Assembly (NCBI RefSeq): GCF_013391415.1 | Contig: NZ_JACAXB010000018.1 | Location: 62,001 to 126,000 of the forward strand | Length of the DNA: 64,000 nt | Reading direction: 5' to 3' | DNA from: Aquitalea sp. LB_tupeE | GTDB lineage: Bacteria > Pseudomonadota > Gammaproteobacteria > Burkholderiales > Chromobacteriaceae | Made by a program: the position numbers and the translations under genes | In this document: positions 36,673 through 45,775 of the stretch, one piece after another | Layout: each line of letters starts with the position of its first letter | Position numbering within the stretch: position 1 is the stretch's first letter | The notes under the pieces: generated by a model | The model's database searches: none | Seen by the model: the letters and a program-made list of their open reading frames with translations, nothing else | What the model was told of the DNA's origin: nothing

Positions 36673-38688
36673 TCAGTTGTCGGACGGTTTGGTTTTTTCC
36701 GCCAGCATGGCCGAAAGGCTGGCCAGGCGAGACTTACCCTCGCTCTTGCTGACAATGGGTTCGGCACCGGGGCGGCCAAAATGGCGCAGGTCGCTGCCGT
36801 CGATTTCGGCAATAAAGCGTGATGGCTCGACAAACTGCCATTCGCCGGCGCGGCGGCGTTTCACGCAGTAGGAGAGGGTGAGCATGCGCTGGGCACGGGT
36901 GATGCCCACATACATCAGCCGTCGTTCCTCTTCCACCATGCCGTTATCCACCGATTCGCTGTGCGGCAGAATGCCTTCCTCGGTGCCCACCAGGAAGACA
37001 TAGGGATATTCCAGCCCCTTGGAGGCGTGCAGGGTGGACATTTTCACTGCATCCACTTCGCCTTCGTCGCGGCCTTCCAGCATGGTGATCAGTGCAATGG
37101 TCTGTGACAGCTCGATCAGGTTCTTGCCATCGGCCTCGCCCTTTTTGGCCAGCCAGGCCACCAGTTCCAGTACGTTTTTCCATTTGGTTTCGGCAATGCG
37201 CGGGCTGTCCTCGCTGTCATACAGCCAGGCTTCATAGCCGATGGCCTTGACCAGCTCCATCGCCAGTTCGCCTGCCGGTTCCCGGATAACGCGGTATTGC
37301 AGTCGGTTGATGAATTCGCAGAAATGGCTGAGTGGTTCCAGCTGGGCGCTTTGCACCTGCACTCGGAAGCCAGGTTCGAAGGCACTGGCAAACAGGCTTT
37401 TGCCGCACTGTCCGGCCCAGCCTCCCAGTTTTTCCAGCGTCCCGGCCCCTACGCCGCGCTTGGGCGTGGTGACGGCGCGGATGAAGGCCGGGTCGTCATC
37501 CGGGTTGGTCAGTAGCCGCAAATAGGCCAGCACGTCCTTGATTTCTGGTTTGTCGAAGAAGCTTTGTCCGCCGGCCATCTGGTAGGGAATGCGCTGGTTG
37601 CGCAGTGCCTGTTCGAAAATGCGCGCCTGATAGTTGCCCCGGTACAGGATGGCGTAGTCCTTGAACTCGGTACGGTATTCAAATTTGTGCGCCAGCAAGC
37701 GTTGCACCACCAGTTCGGCCTCGTGTTCTTCGTCCTTGCATTGCACCACGTGGATGGGCTCGCCCAGGCCCAGTTCGCTCCATAACTGTTTCTCGAACAG
37801 CTTGGGGTTATTGGAAATGACCGAGTTGGCCGCGCGCAGGATGCGTGCGGTAGAGCGGTAGTTCTGCTCCAGCTTGATGATGCGCAGCTGTGGGTAGTCC
37901 TGTTGCAGCAAACGCAGGTTTTCCATATTGGCACCGCGCCAGGCGTAGATGGACTGGTCGTCGTCACCCACTGCAGTGAACTGGCCGCGTACCCCGGCCA
38001 GCAGCTTCACCATCTGGTACTGGCAGGTGTTGGTGTCCTGATATTCGTCGATCAGCAGGTAATGTAGCTTGCCTTGCCATTTGAGCAGCACGTCCGGGTG
38101 GGTCTTGAACAGCTGTACCGGCAGGCGGATCAGATCATCAAAATCCACCGCCTGATATGCCGTCAGCGTGTCCTGATAAGCCAGATACGTCCGCGCGCAA
38201 ATGCTTTCCCATTCGCCTTGCGCCTCCACCAGCATCTGGTCCGGGCCTTTCAGGTCGTTTTTCCATAGCGAAATCTGGCTTTGCACCTTGCGCACTTCGT
38301 CCTTGTGGGTGCTTTTCAGGATGTCGGCAATGATTTTGCCGGCATCGAAAGCATCCAGAATGGAAAACTGTGGCTTGTAGCCCAGGTGGGTGGCTTCCTG
38401 GCGCAGTATCTGCATGCCCAGCGAGTGGAAGGTGGATACGGTAATGCCGCGTATTTCCTGCGCGGTGAGCAGCTTGCCCACCCGTTCCAGCATTTCGCGC
38501 GCGGCCTTGTTGGTAAAGGTGATGGCGGCGATATGTCGTGCCGGGATATTGCCGTGGCGAATCAGGTGGGTGATCTTGTAGGTAATCACCCGCGTTTTTC
38601 CCGAGCCCGCACCGGCCAGTACCAGCAAGGGACCGTCGAGGTGATGGATTGCTTCGCGCTGTGGCGGATTAAGCTGTGGTGCGGCCAT
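36673..38688 (-). CDS. rep: ATP-dependent DNA helicase Rep
   Basis: A 671-residue SF1A helicase, the length of E. coli Rep (673). LNPPQREAIHHLDGPLLVLAGAGSGKTRVI holds Walker A, IAAITFTNKAAREMLERVG is motif Ia, and DEYQDTNTCQYQM is motif II. GDDDQSIYAWRGANMENL is motif III, and TLHASKGLEYPYVFLVG with RLMYVGITRAQRMLTLSYC forms motifs V and VI. Start ATG 38688 gives the usual N terminus; 29 further codons upstream do not match the family. Rep unwinds 3'-5' and helps replication forks pass protein blocks. It converges with the cytochrome gene, sharing a terminator. Confidence 0.95.
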   Translation of the reverse strand: MAAPQLNPPQREAIHHLDGPLLVLAGAGSGKTRVITYKITHLIRHGNIPARHIAAITFTNKAAREMLERVGKLLTAQEIRGITVSTFHSLGMQILRQEATHLGYKPQFSILDAFDAGKIIADILKSTHKDEVRKVQSQISLWKNDLKGPDQMLVEAQGEWESICARTYLAYQDTLTAYQAVDFDDLIRLPVQLFKTHPDVLLKWQGKLHYLLIDEYQDTNTCQYQMVKLLAGVRGQFTAVGDDDQSIYAWRGANMENLRLLQQDYPQLRIIKLEQNYRSTARILRAANSVISNNPKLFEKQLWSELGLGEPIHVVQCKDEEHEAELVVQRLLAHKFEYRTEFKDYAILYRGNYQARIFEQALRNQRIPYQMAGGQSFFDKPEIKDVLAYLRLLTNPDDDPAFIRAVTTPKRGVGAGTLEKLGGWAGQCGKSLFASAFEPGFRVQVQSAQLEPLSHFCEFINRLQYRVIREPAGELAMELVKAIGYEAWLYDSEDSPRIAETKWKNVLELVAWLAKKGEADGKNLIELSQTIALITMLEGRDEGEVDAVKMSTLHASKGLEYPYVFLVGTEEGILPHSESVDNGMVEEERRLMYVGITRAQRMLTLSYCVKRRRAGEWQFVEPSRFIAEIDGSDLRHFGRPGAEPIVSKSEGKSRLASLSAMLAEKTKPSDN

Positions 38689-38838
38689 GGGTGGAATTCC
38701 GGCAATGAAGGCAGACGCTGGCAGAAACACGCAGCAGCGTTGCATGGTGGTAACCAAGGTGCTGCATTGTAGCATGCGGTATCATGTGGCTCCCGGCGGC
38801 TGGCCCCGGCTTGGCCTGTCGCACTGTCCGAGGTGAAG

Positions 38839-39660
38839 ATGGCAACATACGCAATTGGCGACATTCAGGGCTGTTTCGGCCCATTTCAGCAACTGCTGCG
38901 GCAGATCGAGTTCAATCCCGGCAAGGACACATTGTGGTTGACCGGCGACCTGGTCAATCGTGGGCCCGAATCCTTGCAGGTGTTGCGCTGGGTATTCCAG
39001 CAGCAGGACCGGGTGCAGATTGTATTGGGCAACCACGACCTGCACCTGCTGGCGGTGTCGGAAGGCTTTGGCAAGTTGCATCGCAGCGACACGGTGGACG
39101 ATATTCTCAATGCGGCCGATGGCAAGGTATTGCTGGACTGGCTGCGTTGCCAGCCCTTGATGATTGCCGAGCAGGGCTATGCCATGGTGCATGCCGGGCT
39201 GTTGCCGGAGTGGAGTATCGACCGGGCGCTGCGTCTGGCCGAAGAGGTGGAGGATGGCCTGTCCGGCCCCTACTACCGCGAATTCCTGTCACGCCTGTAT
39301 GGCAACAAACCGGTCAGATGGTCGGATGAACTGAAGGGGGCCGAGCGCCTGCGTGTCATCGTCAATGCCATGACCCGCATGCGCTTCATCACCCGTGATG
39401 GTGAAATCGACCTGGCCTACAAGGGCGAGCGAGATGGCGCACCGGCCAACCTGATTCCCTGGTTCGAAGCCAAGGGGCGGCGCAGCAGCCATACCCCCAT
39501 CATCTGTGGTCACTGGTCGGCGCTGGGCTTGCACCTGACCGAGGACATCCTCGCCATCGACAGCGGTTGCCTGTGGGGCGGCAGCCTCACTGCACTTCGG
39601 CTGGAGGACAGGCAGACGTTTTCGCTGCCGTGCCCGGCGTATCGGGAAGTGACAGTCTGA
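38839..39660 (+). CDS. apaH: Symmetrical bis(5'-nucleosyl)-tetraphosphatase ApaH
   Basis: A 273-residue metallophosphoesterase. The signature motifs are GDIQGC (about residues 8-13), GDLVNRGP (about 37-44) and GNHDLHL (about 68-74), with HAGL and GHW further on. It hydrolyses Ap4A to two ADP and clears stress-linked dinucleoside polyphosphates. Start ATG 38839 is five bases after AGG; the GTG at 38833 is an alternative. Its 3' end overlaps the convergent acyltransferase gene by 74 bp. Confidence 0.95.
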   Translation: MATYAIGDIQGCFGPFQQLLRQIEFNPGKDTLWLTGDLVNRGPESLQVLRWVFQQQDRVQIVLGNHDLHLLAVSEGFGKLHRSDTVDDILNAADGKVLLDWLRCQPLMIAEQGYAMVHAGLLPEWSIDRALRLAEEVEDGLSGPYYREFLSRLYGNKPVRWSDELKGAERLRVIVNAMTRMRFITRDGEIDLAYKGERDGAPANLIPWFEAKGRRSSHTPIICGHWSALGLHLTEDILAIDSGCLWGGSLTALRLEDRQTFSLPCPAYREVTV

Positions 39661-40417
39661 GCCCCAGGCACACCTCCCGGAAAGCCCGTTCCGACAGGGC
39701 GAAGCGCGTGGTCAACTCGCCTTCGCCCGCCTTCATTGGTTGACCGTAGGTAAGGGCAACCTCCATGGCCGGTTGCGCCAGAATCAGCTTGATGCTTTGC
39801 CAGAACGTGGTGTCGCCCGCATAGGCCGGGGCCGTGGTCAGGCTGCCATCCGGCAATTGATAACGCATGGACACCGGCTGCACGGTGCTGCGCGAGGGCA
39901 GGGCGGCTTCAAACAGCGATGCTTTGAAGGGCAGGATGGCACGGCCGTCCGAGGTGGTGGCCTCCGGAAACACTGCCATGCAGCTGCCTTTGCCCAGTGC
40001 ATCGGCCAATAGCTGATTCACCCGGCTGGCATCGCGGCGGTTGCTGCGGTCGATGAACAGCGTGCCACCAGCATTCACCACCCAGCCGATCAACGGCCAG
40101 GAGCGGATTTCTCGCTTGGCGACAAAGCGCGAAACAGTGCAGCTGCTGAGCACGAAAATATCCAGCCAGGACACATGATTGGCCACCAGCAGGGTGTTGG
40201 GCGGATAAAAGCCGGGGTTCACCCCTTCCACCTTGACTGTGATGCCGAGAATCTTCAGCAAATGGCCAGACCAGCGCCGGGTCACAACGGCACGCTCGGC
40301 CTGTGCCAGACGCGGATAGCGGGTGGCAACAATGAAAATGCCCAGCGCAATGTGGCAAACCAGGCGCAGCAAACGGCTGGCGCGGGTGAAATAAGACGTG
40401 GAGGCAGTTGACTTCAA
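39587..40417 (-). CDS. PlsC-family lysophospholipid acyltransferase
   Basis: A 276-residue protein with an N-terminal membrane segment (LVCHIALGIFIVATRY). The acyltransferase box NHVSWLDIF (His and Asp of HX4D) is near residue 80, and FPEATTSDG is near 150, where the usual motif is FPEGT. The likely activity is transfer of an acyl chain to 1-acyl-glycerol-3-phosphate or a related lysolipid. Ala in place of Gly in the second box is an unusual variant also met in 'OlsA-like' paralogues, so an ornithine-lipid role is possible. Its C terminus (LSLPDTPGTAAKTSACPPAEVQ) is encoded antisense to the apaH 3' end. Confidence 0.85.
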   Translation of the reverse strand: MKSTASTSYFTRASRLLRLVCHIALGIFIVATRYPRLAQAERAVVTRRWSGHLLKILGITVKVEGVNPGFYPPNTLLVANHVSWLDIFVLSSCTVSRFVAKREIRSWPLIGWVVNAGGTLFIDRSNRRDASRVNQLLADALGKGSCMAVFPEATTSDGRAILPFKASLFEAALPSRSTVQPVSMRYQLPDGSLTTAPAYAGDTTFWQSIKLILAQPAMEVALTYGQPMKAGEGELTTRFALSERAFREVCLGLRLSLPDTPGTAAKTSACPPAEVQ

Positions 40418-40459
40418 GATACGCGGCGCTTCATGTGCGGGTTTGGATGATCTGCCACT

Positions 40460-41275
40460 CTAGCATGGCTGACACAGTGGGCAATAGTAGGAACTCCGTT
40501 GGCCTTGCCGTATCTGACGTATCGGACTGCCACAAGCGCGACACGATTCTTCCTGTCGGTCGTAGACGTAATAATCCTGCTGGAAGTAACCGGACTTGCC
40601 TTCGGTATTCACAAAGTCGCGCAGCGTGCTGCCACCTGCCTCAATAGCCAGGGCCAGTACCCGTTTGATTTGTGTTGCCAGGCGCTGGCAGTCTGCCAGG
40701 CTCAGCGCGCTGGCTTGGCGGGCCGGGTTGATGCCGGAGTGGAACAAGGATTCATTGGCGTAGATATTGCCCACACCCACCACCACGTGGTTGTCCATGA
40801 TGGCGAGCTTGATGGCGCTATTACGCTTGCTGATGGCGGCATGCAGTGCCGCACCGTCGAAAGCATCGGACAAGGGCTCCGGGCCCAGCTTTTGTAGCAG
40901 AGGATGATGTTCCAGCGGCCCGACATGCCACAGCATGGCGCCAAAGCGACGTGGGTCGCGGTAGCGCAGCACGTGGCTGCCCAGCTTCAGGTCGATATGA
41001 TCATGTTTTTGCGGCGGCGTATCGGCTGGTACGTAACGCAAGCTGCCGGACATGCCAAGGTGGATCAGCAAGGTGCCGCTGTCGAAATGTATGAGCAGGT
41101 ACTTGGCACGACGCGTGACTGCGCGTACTGTCAAACCGGCAAGGAGACTATCCAGCTGTGGTGGCACCGGCCAGCGCAAGCGGGCCTCGCGCACAATGGC
41201 ACCGTGCAGTGTGGCGCCATCCAGATACGGCGCGACGCCGCGGCGGGTGGTTTCGACTTCCGGCAGTTCGGGCAT
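40460..41275 (-). CDS. mutM: Formamidopyrimidine-DNA glycosylase MutM (Fpg)
   Basis: A 271-residue DNA repair glycosylase. It begins [17 protein letters not shown], supplying catalytic Pro and Glu after Met removal, and has the H2TH region [17 protein letters not shown]. The zinc finger [24 protein letters not shown], read in two parts, ends the protein. It removes 8-oxoguanine and opened purines by base excision. It is divergent from the TPR lipoprotein gene, with an 81-bp gap. Confidence 0.96.
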   Translation of the reverse strand: MPELPEVETTRRGVAPYLDGATLHGAIVREARLRWPVPPQLDSLLAGLTVRAVTRRAKYLLIHFDSGTLLIHLGMSGSLRYVPADTPPQKHDHIDLKLGSHVLRYRDPRRFGAMLWHVGPLEHHPLLQKLGPEPLSDAFDGAALHAAISKRNSAIKLAIMDNHVVVGVGNIYANESLFHSGINPARQASALSLADCQRLATQIKRVLALAIEAGGSTLRDFVNTEGKSGYFQQDYYVYDRQEESCRACGSPIRQIRQGQRSSYYCPLCQPC

Positions 41276-41323
41276 GCTGCTTTCGCTTTCAGGACAAGAT
41301 TGACTAGATCAAATAACCGAGCG

Positions 41324-41332
41324 TGCTATTCT
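41324..41332 (+). promoter_or_regulatory. Extended -10 of the TPR lipoprotein gene
   Basis: TG-C-TATTCT at 41324-41332, 24 bp before the ATG, is an extended -10. A TTGACT at 41300 is 21 bp away, too far to be a good -35. Confidence 0.35.
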
Positions 41333-41356
41333 ACGCGCTCAACCGGCACAGACTCC

Positions 41357-43117
41357 ATGCGAATGAAACCGCTGAATCGACCCCTTTCCCTGCTGCTGGT
41401 GCTGCTGCTGTCAGCGTGCACCAGCCTGAAGACTCCAACCCAGGTCAAAACGGCTGCAACTGCTGCCGAACAAAGCGCGGATGAAGACAACGCCGCAGTG
41501 GCCGAGGACAATCCCAATTTGCCGCGGGTAGAGTTGACCCCGCAAATCGTCTACGGTGTGCTGGCCAGTGAAATTGCTGCCCAGCGTGGCGCTGCGTCGT
41601 CGTCAGCTGTGACCTATCTCGATCTGGCCAAGCAAACGCGCGACCCGCGTCTGGCGCAGCGCGCAGCAGAGTTCGCCCTGTTTACCGGCCAGCTGAAAGA
41701 AGCGGCCAATGCGCTGGAACTGTGGATGACGCTGGACCCGGCATCCCAGATTCCGCGCGAGCAGCTGTTCATCACCATGCTGCGTGCAGGCAAGCTGGCC
41801 GAAAGCCAGCCGCTGGTGGAGGACCTGCTCAAGCGGGAACCCCAACGCGCGCGCGATGTATTTGTTCAGCTGGCCAGACTCACCGCCCGGCAGGACGACA
41901 AACAGGCAGCTTATGCGCTGGTGAAGCGTCTGGCCAGCCAGTATCCCGATTTGCCCGAGGCACGTTTTGCCGTGATTGCCGTCGCTGCCGAAGTGAATGA
42001 TGACGCCACCATTCAGCAGGAGTTCGACCGGCTGGCGAAAATCGCTCCCAAGTGGGACTTGCCGGTTGCCTGGCAAACCGACCGCCTGCGCCGCATCCGG
42101 CTGGGACAGGCCATCGACTTCTTGCAGCAGGAACTGGCACGACGCCCGGATGCCGGGCTGGAGTTACGCATGGCCTACCCGCGCTTGCTGGTGGGGGCCA
42201 AGCGCTTCCCCGAAGCCCGCGTTGCTTTCGAAGCCTTGCTCAAGCAAAACCCGGACAATCCGGACTTGCTCTATGCCACCGGTTTGCTGGCTTATCAGCT
42301 GCGCGACCTGGACATTGCCAATCAACGCCTGAGCGCCGCCCTGCAGCAAAAGCATCCGGAAACCGATTTCATCCGCTTCAGCCTGGGACAGATTGCTGAA
42401 GAGCGACAGGACAAGGCCGCAGCGCGACAGTGGTATGAATCTGTCGCCGGCGGCCAGCAATACCTGCCGGCCCAGGCGCGGCTGGCCGCACTGGATGCCG
42501 AGGCCGGCAAGCTGGATCAGGCCCTGCAAAGGCTGGCACCGCTAGGGCAGGGCGAGCAGGAGAAAGTGCAAGTAGCCATGCAGCAGGCCGATCTGGCACG
42601 CCATGCCAAGCGCTATGACCTGTCCTATCGCATCCTCAGCCAGGCGCTGGAAAGCTGGCCGCGCTCCCCGGAGTTGCTGTATGACCGTGCCTTGGTATCC
42701 GACCAGCTGGGTAATCTGGGCGATGCCGAGCGCGACCTGAAAGCCTTGCTCAAGGAAAAGCCGGACGACACCCAGGCACTCAATGCCCTGGGTTATACCC
42801 TGACCAATCGCAGCAACCGTCATCAGGAAGCATTGGGCTATATCGAAAAGGCTCTAAAGGCCGATCCGGATAATCCGATGATCCAGGACAGCATGGGCTG
42901 GGTGCTATACAAGCTGGGTCGCACCGAAGCCGCGCTCAAGTATCTGGAACGCTCCTACGCTGCGCTGCCGGATAGCGAAGTGGCTGCGCATCTGGGTGAA
43001 GTCATGTGGAAACTGGGCCGCAAGCAGGAAGCTGTCAGCCTGTGGCAGCAAGCGCTGGGCAAAGATCCGGGTAATGAAGCCCTGCAAGATGCGCTCAAGC
43101 GCTTTCATCAGCCATGA
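41357..43117 (+). CDS. TPR-repeat lipoprotein
   Basis: A 586-residue protein. The N terminus MKPLNRPLSLLLVLLLSAC is a lipoprotein signal peptide with lipobox LSAC, so the protein is lipid-anchored, probably in the outer membrane. Many tetratricopeptide repeats fill the rest; clear ones include ALNALGYTLTNRSNRHQEAL and MIQDSMGWVLYKLGRTEAAL near the C terminus. Such proteins act as scaffolds; this one resembles the TPR lipoproteins encoded just before lolB in many betaproteobacteria, whose function is not settled. Start ATG 41357 is chosen because the signal peptide begins there; the open frame extends far upstream into the mutM region. lolB follows with a 4-nt overlap. Confidence 0.88.
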   Translation: MRMKPLNRPLSLLLVLLLSACTSLKTPTQVKTAATAAEQSADEDNAAVAEDNPNLPRVELTPQIVYGVLASEIAAQRGAASSSAVTYLDLAKQTRDPRLAQRAAEFALFTGQLKEAANALELWMTLDPASQIPREQLFITMLRAGKLAESQPLVEDLLKREPQRARDVFVQLARLTARQDDKQAAYALVKRLASQYPDLPEARFAVIAVAAEVNDDATIQQEFDRLAKIAPKWDLPVAWQTDRLRRIRLGQAIDFLQQELARRPDAGLELRMAYPRLLVGAKRFPEARVAFEALLKQNPDNPDLLYATGLLAYQLRDLDIANQRLSAALQQKHPETDFIRFSLGQIAEERQDKAAARQWYESVAGGQQYLPAQARLAALDAEAGKLDQALQRLAPLGQGEQEKVQVAMQQADLARHAKRYDLSYRILSQALESWPRSPELLYDRALVSDQLGNLGDAERDLKALLKEKPDDTQALNALGYTLTNRSNRHQEALGYIEKALKADPDNPMIQDSMGWVLYKLGRTEAALKYLERSYAALPDSEVAAHLGEVMWKLGRKQEAVSLWQQALGKDPGNEALQDALKRFHQP

Positions 43118-43665
43118 GGCAGCGCCTTGCCCTGGCGTGGCTGGCTGGCAGTTTGCTGCTGACCGGTTGCGCCACTGAAACCGTTTTCCGGCCCAGTGCG
43201 AGCGCAAGCAGTGCGCCCCGCGACCAGGCCTTCAATGTCAGTGGCCGTATTTCGGTCAATATGGATGGCAAGGGTTCGGTCGGCCAGTTTGACTGGGCGC
43301 ACCAGCCGGATACCGACCAACTGTCCGTCAACAGCCCGCTGGGTACCACCGTGGCACGGTTGCAACGCGACCCGGCTGGCGTCAGCCTGCAGGCCGATGG
43401 CAAAACCTGGCAGGCGACGGATGTAGAGTCGCTGACCCAGGATGTGCTGGGCTGGACGCTGCCGCTAGGCAACCTGGTGTGGTGGATACGCGGCTTGCCG
43501 GCACCCGATACCCCGTACCAGTTTGCTGCGGATGGCAGCCTGGTGCAGCAGGGCTGGACCATCCGCTTTGTTAGCGATGCCGACCTACCCTCCCTTTACC
43601 CCAAACGGGTGGACATGCAGCGCGACCGGCTCACCGTTCGCCTGTTGCCGCAAAACTGGCATTGA
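43114..43665 (+). CDS. lolB: Outer-membrane lipoprotein receptor LolB
   Basis: A 183-residue lipoprotein with signal MRQRLALAWLAGSLLLTGC and lipobox LTGC. The mature part has QAFNVSGRISVNMDGKGSVGQFDW and GWTLPLGNLVWWIRGLPAPDTP, the recognisable LolB segments. LolB receives lipoproteins from LolA and inserts them in the outer membrane. It overlaps the TPR gene and lies 42 bp before ispE. Confidence 0.93.
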   Translation: MRQRLALAWLAGSLLLTGCATETVFRPSASASSAPRDQAFNVSGRISVNMDGKGSVGQFDWAHQPDTDQLSVNSPLGTTVARLQRDPAGVSLQADGKTWQATDVESLTQDVLGWTLPLGNLVWWIRGLPAPDTPYQFAADGSLVQQGWTIRFVSDADLPSLYPKRVDMQRDRLTVRLLPQNWH

Positions 43666-43707
43666 AGCCACGCCCCTATTTCACGTATTGACCTAATCCG
43701 CTTGCGT

Positions 43708-44559
43708 ATGAACCAAACATTCCATTCCTATCCGGCTCCGGCCAAACTCAACCTGCTGCTGCATATCGTCGGCAAGCGCGCTGACGGTTATCACCTGCTG
43801 GAGACGGTATTCCGCTTCATCGACTTCAGCGATACGGTGGAACTGTCCGTGCGTGACGACGGCCAGATCGTACTGCTCAACCCGATTGAAGGCGTTGCGC
43901 CGGAGCAGGACCTCACCGTGCGTGCGGCCCGTTTGTTGCAACAGCGCAGTGCGTGCACGCTGGGTGCCAGTATCCGTCTGACCAAACGTATCCCGATGGG
44001 CGGCGGATTGGGGGGCGGAAGTTCGGATGCAGCCACTGTTTTACTGGCACTGAATCATTTGTGGCAGACAAATTATTCGCGTGAACAATTGATGGAACTG
44101 GGTTTGCAGCTGGGAGCAGACGTTCCGGTGTTTATTTTCGGCAAGAACGCGCTGGCCACCGGAATCGGTGAAAAACTCAATGAAATCAATTTGAAACCGG
44201 CGTGGTATGTTGTAATTCATCCTGGGGTACATGTACCAACTGCAGAAATATTTAAGAAATTTGCAGGAAGGGTGTTGACAGAGGAAGGCACCATCAGCAT
44301 AATGCGAATCCTCGAAACAACGCAGCAACGACGAAACGAGCTGCAGCAAGTTGTTTCAGGGTTGTACCCGGCGGTGAATGAAGTACTGAGCGAGTTGAAA
44401 AAATATGGTTCGCCGCTGATGACTGGTTCCGGAGCATGTGTGTTCCTTGAGTGCCAGTCAAAGGAAGAAGCCGATAAAGTTTATCAGGCAATGTCCAAAA
44501 AATATAAGGGATTTGTTGCGGAAGGGCTGAATAGCCACCCCTTGTTGGACATTGTTTAA
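43708..44559 (+). CDS. ispE: 4-diphosphocytidyl-2-C-methyl-D-erythritol kinase IspE
   Basis: A 283-residue GHMP kinase of the MEP isoprenoid pathway. APAKLNLLLHIVGKRADGYH is the substrate side, PMGGGLGGGSSDAATVL is the ATP loop, and SGACVFLE is the third motif. ATG 43708 is used; the in-frame TTG at 43702 is less likely. The second half of the gene, from about 44030, is AT-richer than the first half: for example 44161-44220 has 22 G+C of 60, against 35 of 60 at 43741-43800. The protein is nonetheless intact. It is followed by tRNA-Gln. Confidence 0.95.
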   Translation: MNQTFHSYPAPAKLNLLLHIVGKRADGYHLLETVFRFIDFSDTVELSVRDDGQIVLLNPIEGVAPEQDLTVRAARLLQQRSACTLGASIRLTKRIPMGGGLGGGSSDAATVLLALNHLWQTNYSREQLMELGLQLGADVPVFIFGKNALATGIGEKLNEINLKPAWYVVIHPGVHVPTAEIFKKFAGRVLTEEGTISIMRILETTQQRRNELQQVVSGLYPAVNEVLSELKKYGSPLMTGSGACVFLECQSKEEADKVYQAMSKKYKGFVAEGLNSHPLLDIV

Positions 44560-44567
44560 AAGTTTAT

Positions 44568-44642
44568 TGGGGAGTCGCCAAGTGGTAAGGCACCGGATTT
44601 TGATTCCGGCATTCGTAGGTTCGATCCCTACCTCCCCAGCCA
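44568..44642 (+). tRNA. tRNA-Gln (TTG)
   Basis: Acceptor TGGGGAG/CTCCCCA, anticodon stem CCGGA/TCCGG with loop TTTTGAT (anticodon TTG), T loop TTCGATC, discriminator G and encoded CCA. It lies eight bases after ispE, in the same direction. Confidence 0.96.
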
Positions 44643-44675
44643 AGACTTTCTCTCAATAAGAGAGAGCATGAAAAA

Positions 44676-44704
44676 AGCGTGTAAGAATCCCTTACACGCT
44701 TTTT
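44676..44704 (+). terminator. Terminator between tRNA-Gln and prs
   Basis: AGCGTGTAAG (44676-44685), loop AATCC and CTTACACGCT (44691-44700) form a perfect 10-bp stem followed by TTTT. It ends only 27 bp before the prs ATG. Confidence 0.85.
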
Positions 44705-44731
44705 CTTTATCCTGCTAAGGCAAATGGAATC

Positions 44732-45715
44732 ATGGCGTCATACGACAGTTTGATGGTATTTACCGGGACCGCTAACCCGGAACTCGCTCAAAACGTAGTC
44801 AAGCATCTGGATATCTCCCTGGGCCGTGCCGATGTCGGCAAGTTCAGCGATGGCGAAGTTGCTGTCGAACTGCTGGAGAATGTCCGCGGACGCGACGTGT
44901 TCATCCTGCAGTCCACCTGTGCTCCCACCAATGACAACCTGATGGAAATCCTGACCATGGCCGATGCGCTCAAGCGTGCATCCGCAGGCCGGATTACCGC
45001 AGCCATTCCGTATTTTGGCTACGCCCGTCAGGACCGTCGTCCGCGTTCTGCCCGTGTACCGATTTCCGCCAAACTGGTCGCCAATATGCTGACCAGCGCT
45101 GGTATCGACCGTGTACTGACCGTCGACCTGCACGCTGACCAGATTCAGGGTTTCTTTGATATCCCGGTGGATAACGTTTACGCCACCCCGGTATTGCTCA
45201 AGGACATCCGTTCCCAGCGCATCGACGACCTGATCGTGGTCAGCCCGGACGTGGGCGGTGTGGTACGTGCCCGCGCCATGGCCAAGGCACTGAACACTGA
45301 CCTGGCCATCATCGACAAGCGTCGTCCCAAGGCCAATGTGGCCGAAGTGATGAACATCATCGGTGATGTATCCGGCCGTACCTGTCTGATCGTGGATGAC
45401 ATGATCGACACCGCCAACACCCTGTGCAAGGCCGCTTCCGCTCTGAAAGAGCGCGGTGCCCAGCGCGTGCTGGCCTACGCCACCCATGCGATTTTCTCCG
45501 GCCAGGCCGTGGATCGCATCAAGAATTCCGACATCGACATGGTCGTTGTCACCGACACCATTCCGTTGACTGCACAGGCCCTGGCCTGCCCGAACATCCG
45601 GGTTGCCAGCATCGCCGGCCTGCTGGCCGAGACGCTGCGCCGCATCAATAACGAAGAATCGGTGTCCTACCTCTTCAATGAGGAACTGGTTTCGTCGGGC
45701 GCTTGCCTGCCGTAA
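44732..45715 (+). CDS. prs: Ribose-phosphate pyrophosphokinase Prs
   Basis: A 327-residue PRPP synthase. [18 protein letters not shown] at the start, [20 protein letters not shown], the PRPP-binding [17 protein letters not shown] and the flexible loop [15 protein letters not shown] are all present. It makes PRPP from ribose-5-phosphate and ATP for nucleotide, His and Trp synthesis. There is no strong promoter in the 27 bp after the upstream terminator, so expression may rely on read-through or on a promoter within the tRNA region. rplY follows. Confidence 0.97.
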   Translation: MASYDSLMVFTGTANPELAQNVVKHLDISLGRADVGKFSDGEVAVELLENVRGRDVFILQSTCAPTNDNLMEILTMADALKRASAGRITAAIPYFGYARQDRRPRSARVPISAKLVANMLTSAGIDRVLTVDLHADQIQGFFDIPVDNVYATPVLLKDIRSQRIDDLIVVSPDVGGVVRARAMAKALNTDLAIIDKRRPKANVAEVMNIIGDVSGRTCLIVDDMIDTANTLCKAASALKERGAQRVLAYATHAIFSGQAVDRIKNSDIDMVVVTDTIPLTAQALACPNIRVASIAGLLAETLRRINNEESVSYLFNEELVSSGACLP

Positions 45716-45775
45716 CATCAGGCCCGCTGGTCGCGGCGGGGCTGGTGCCTTTAACTTGAAATACTGGAGTATTAC

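Noticed and set aside
41300-41312. TTGACTAGATCAA as an FNR site before the TPR lipoprotein gene
   Set aside because: It is one base too short between the half-sites (N3 instead of N4) and the gene has no anaerobic role.
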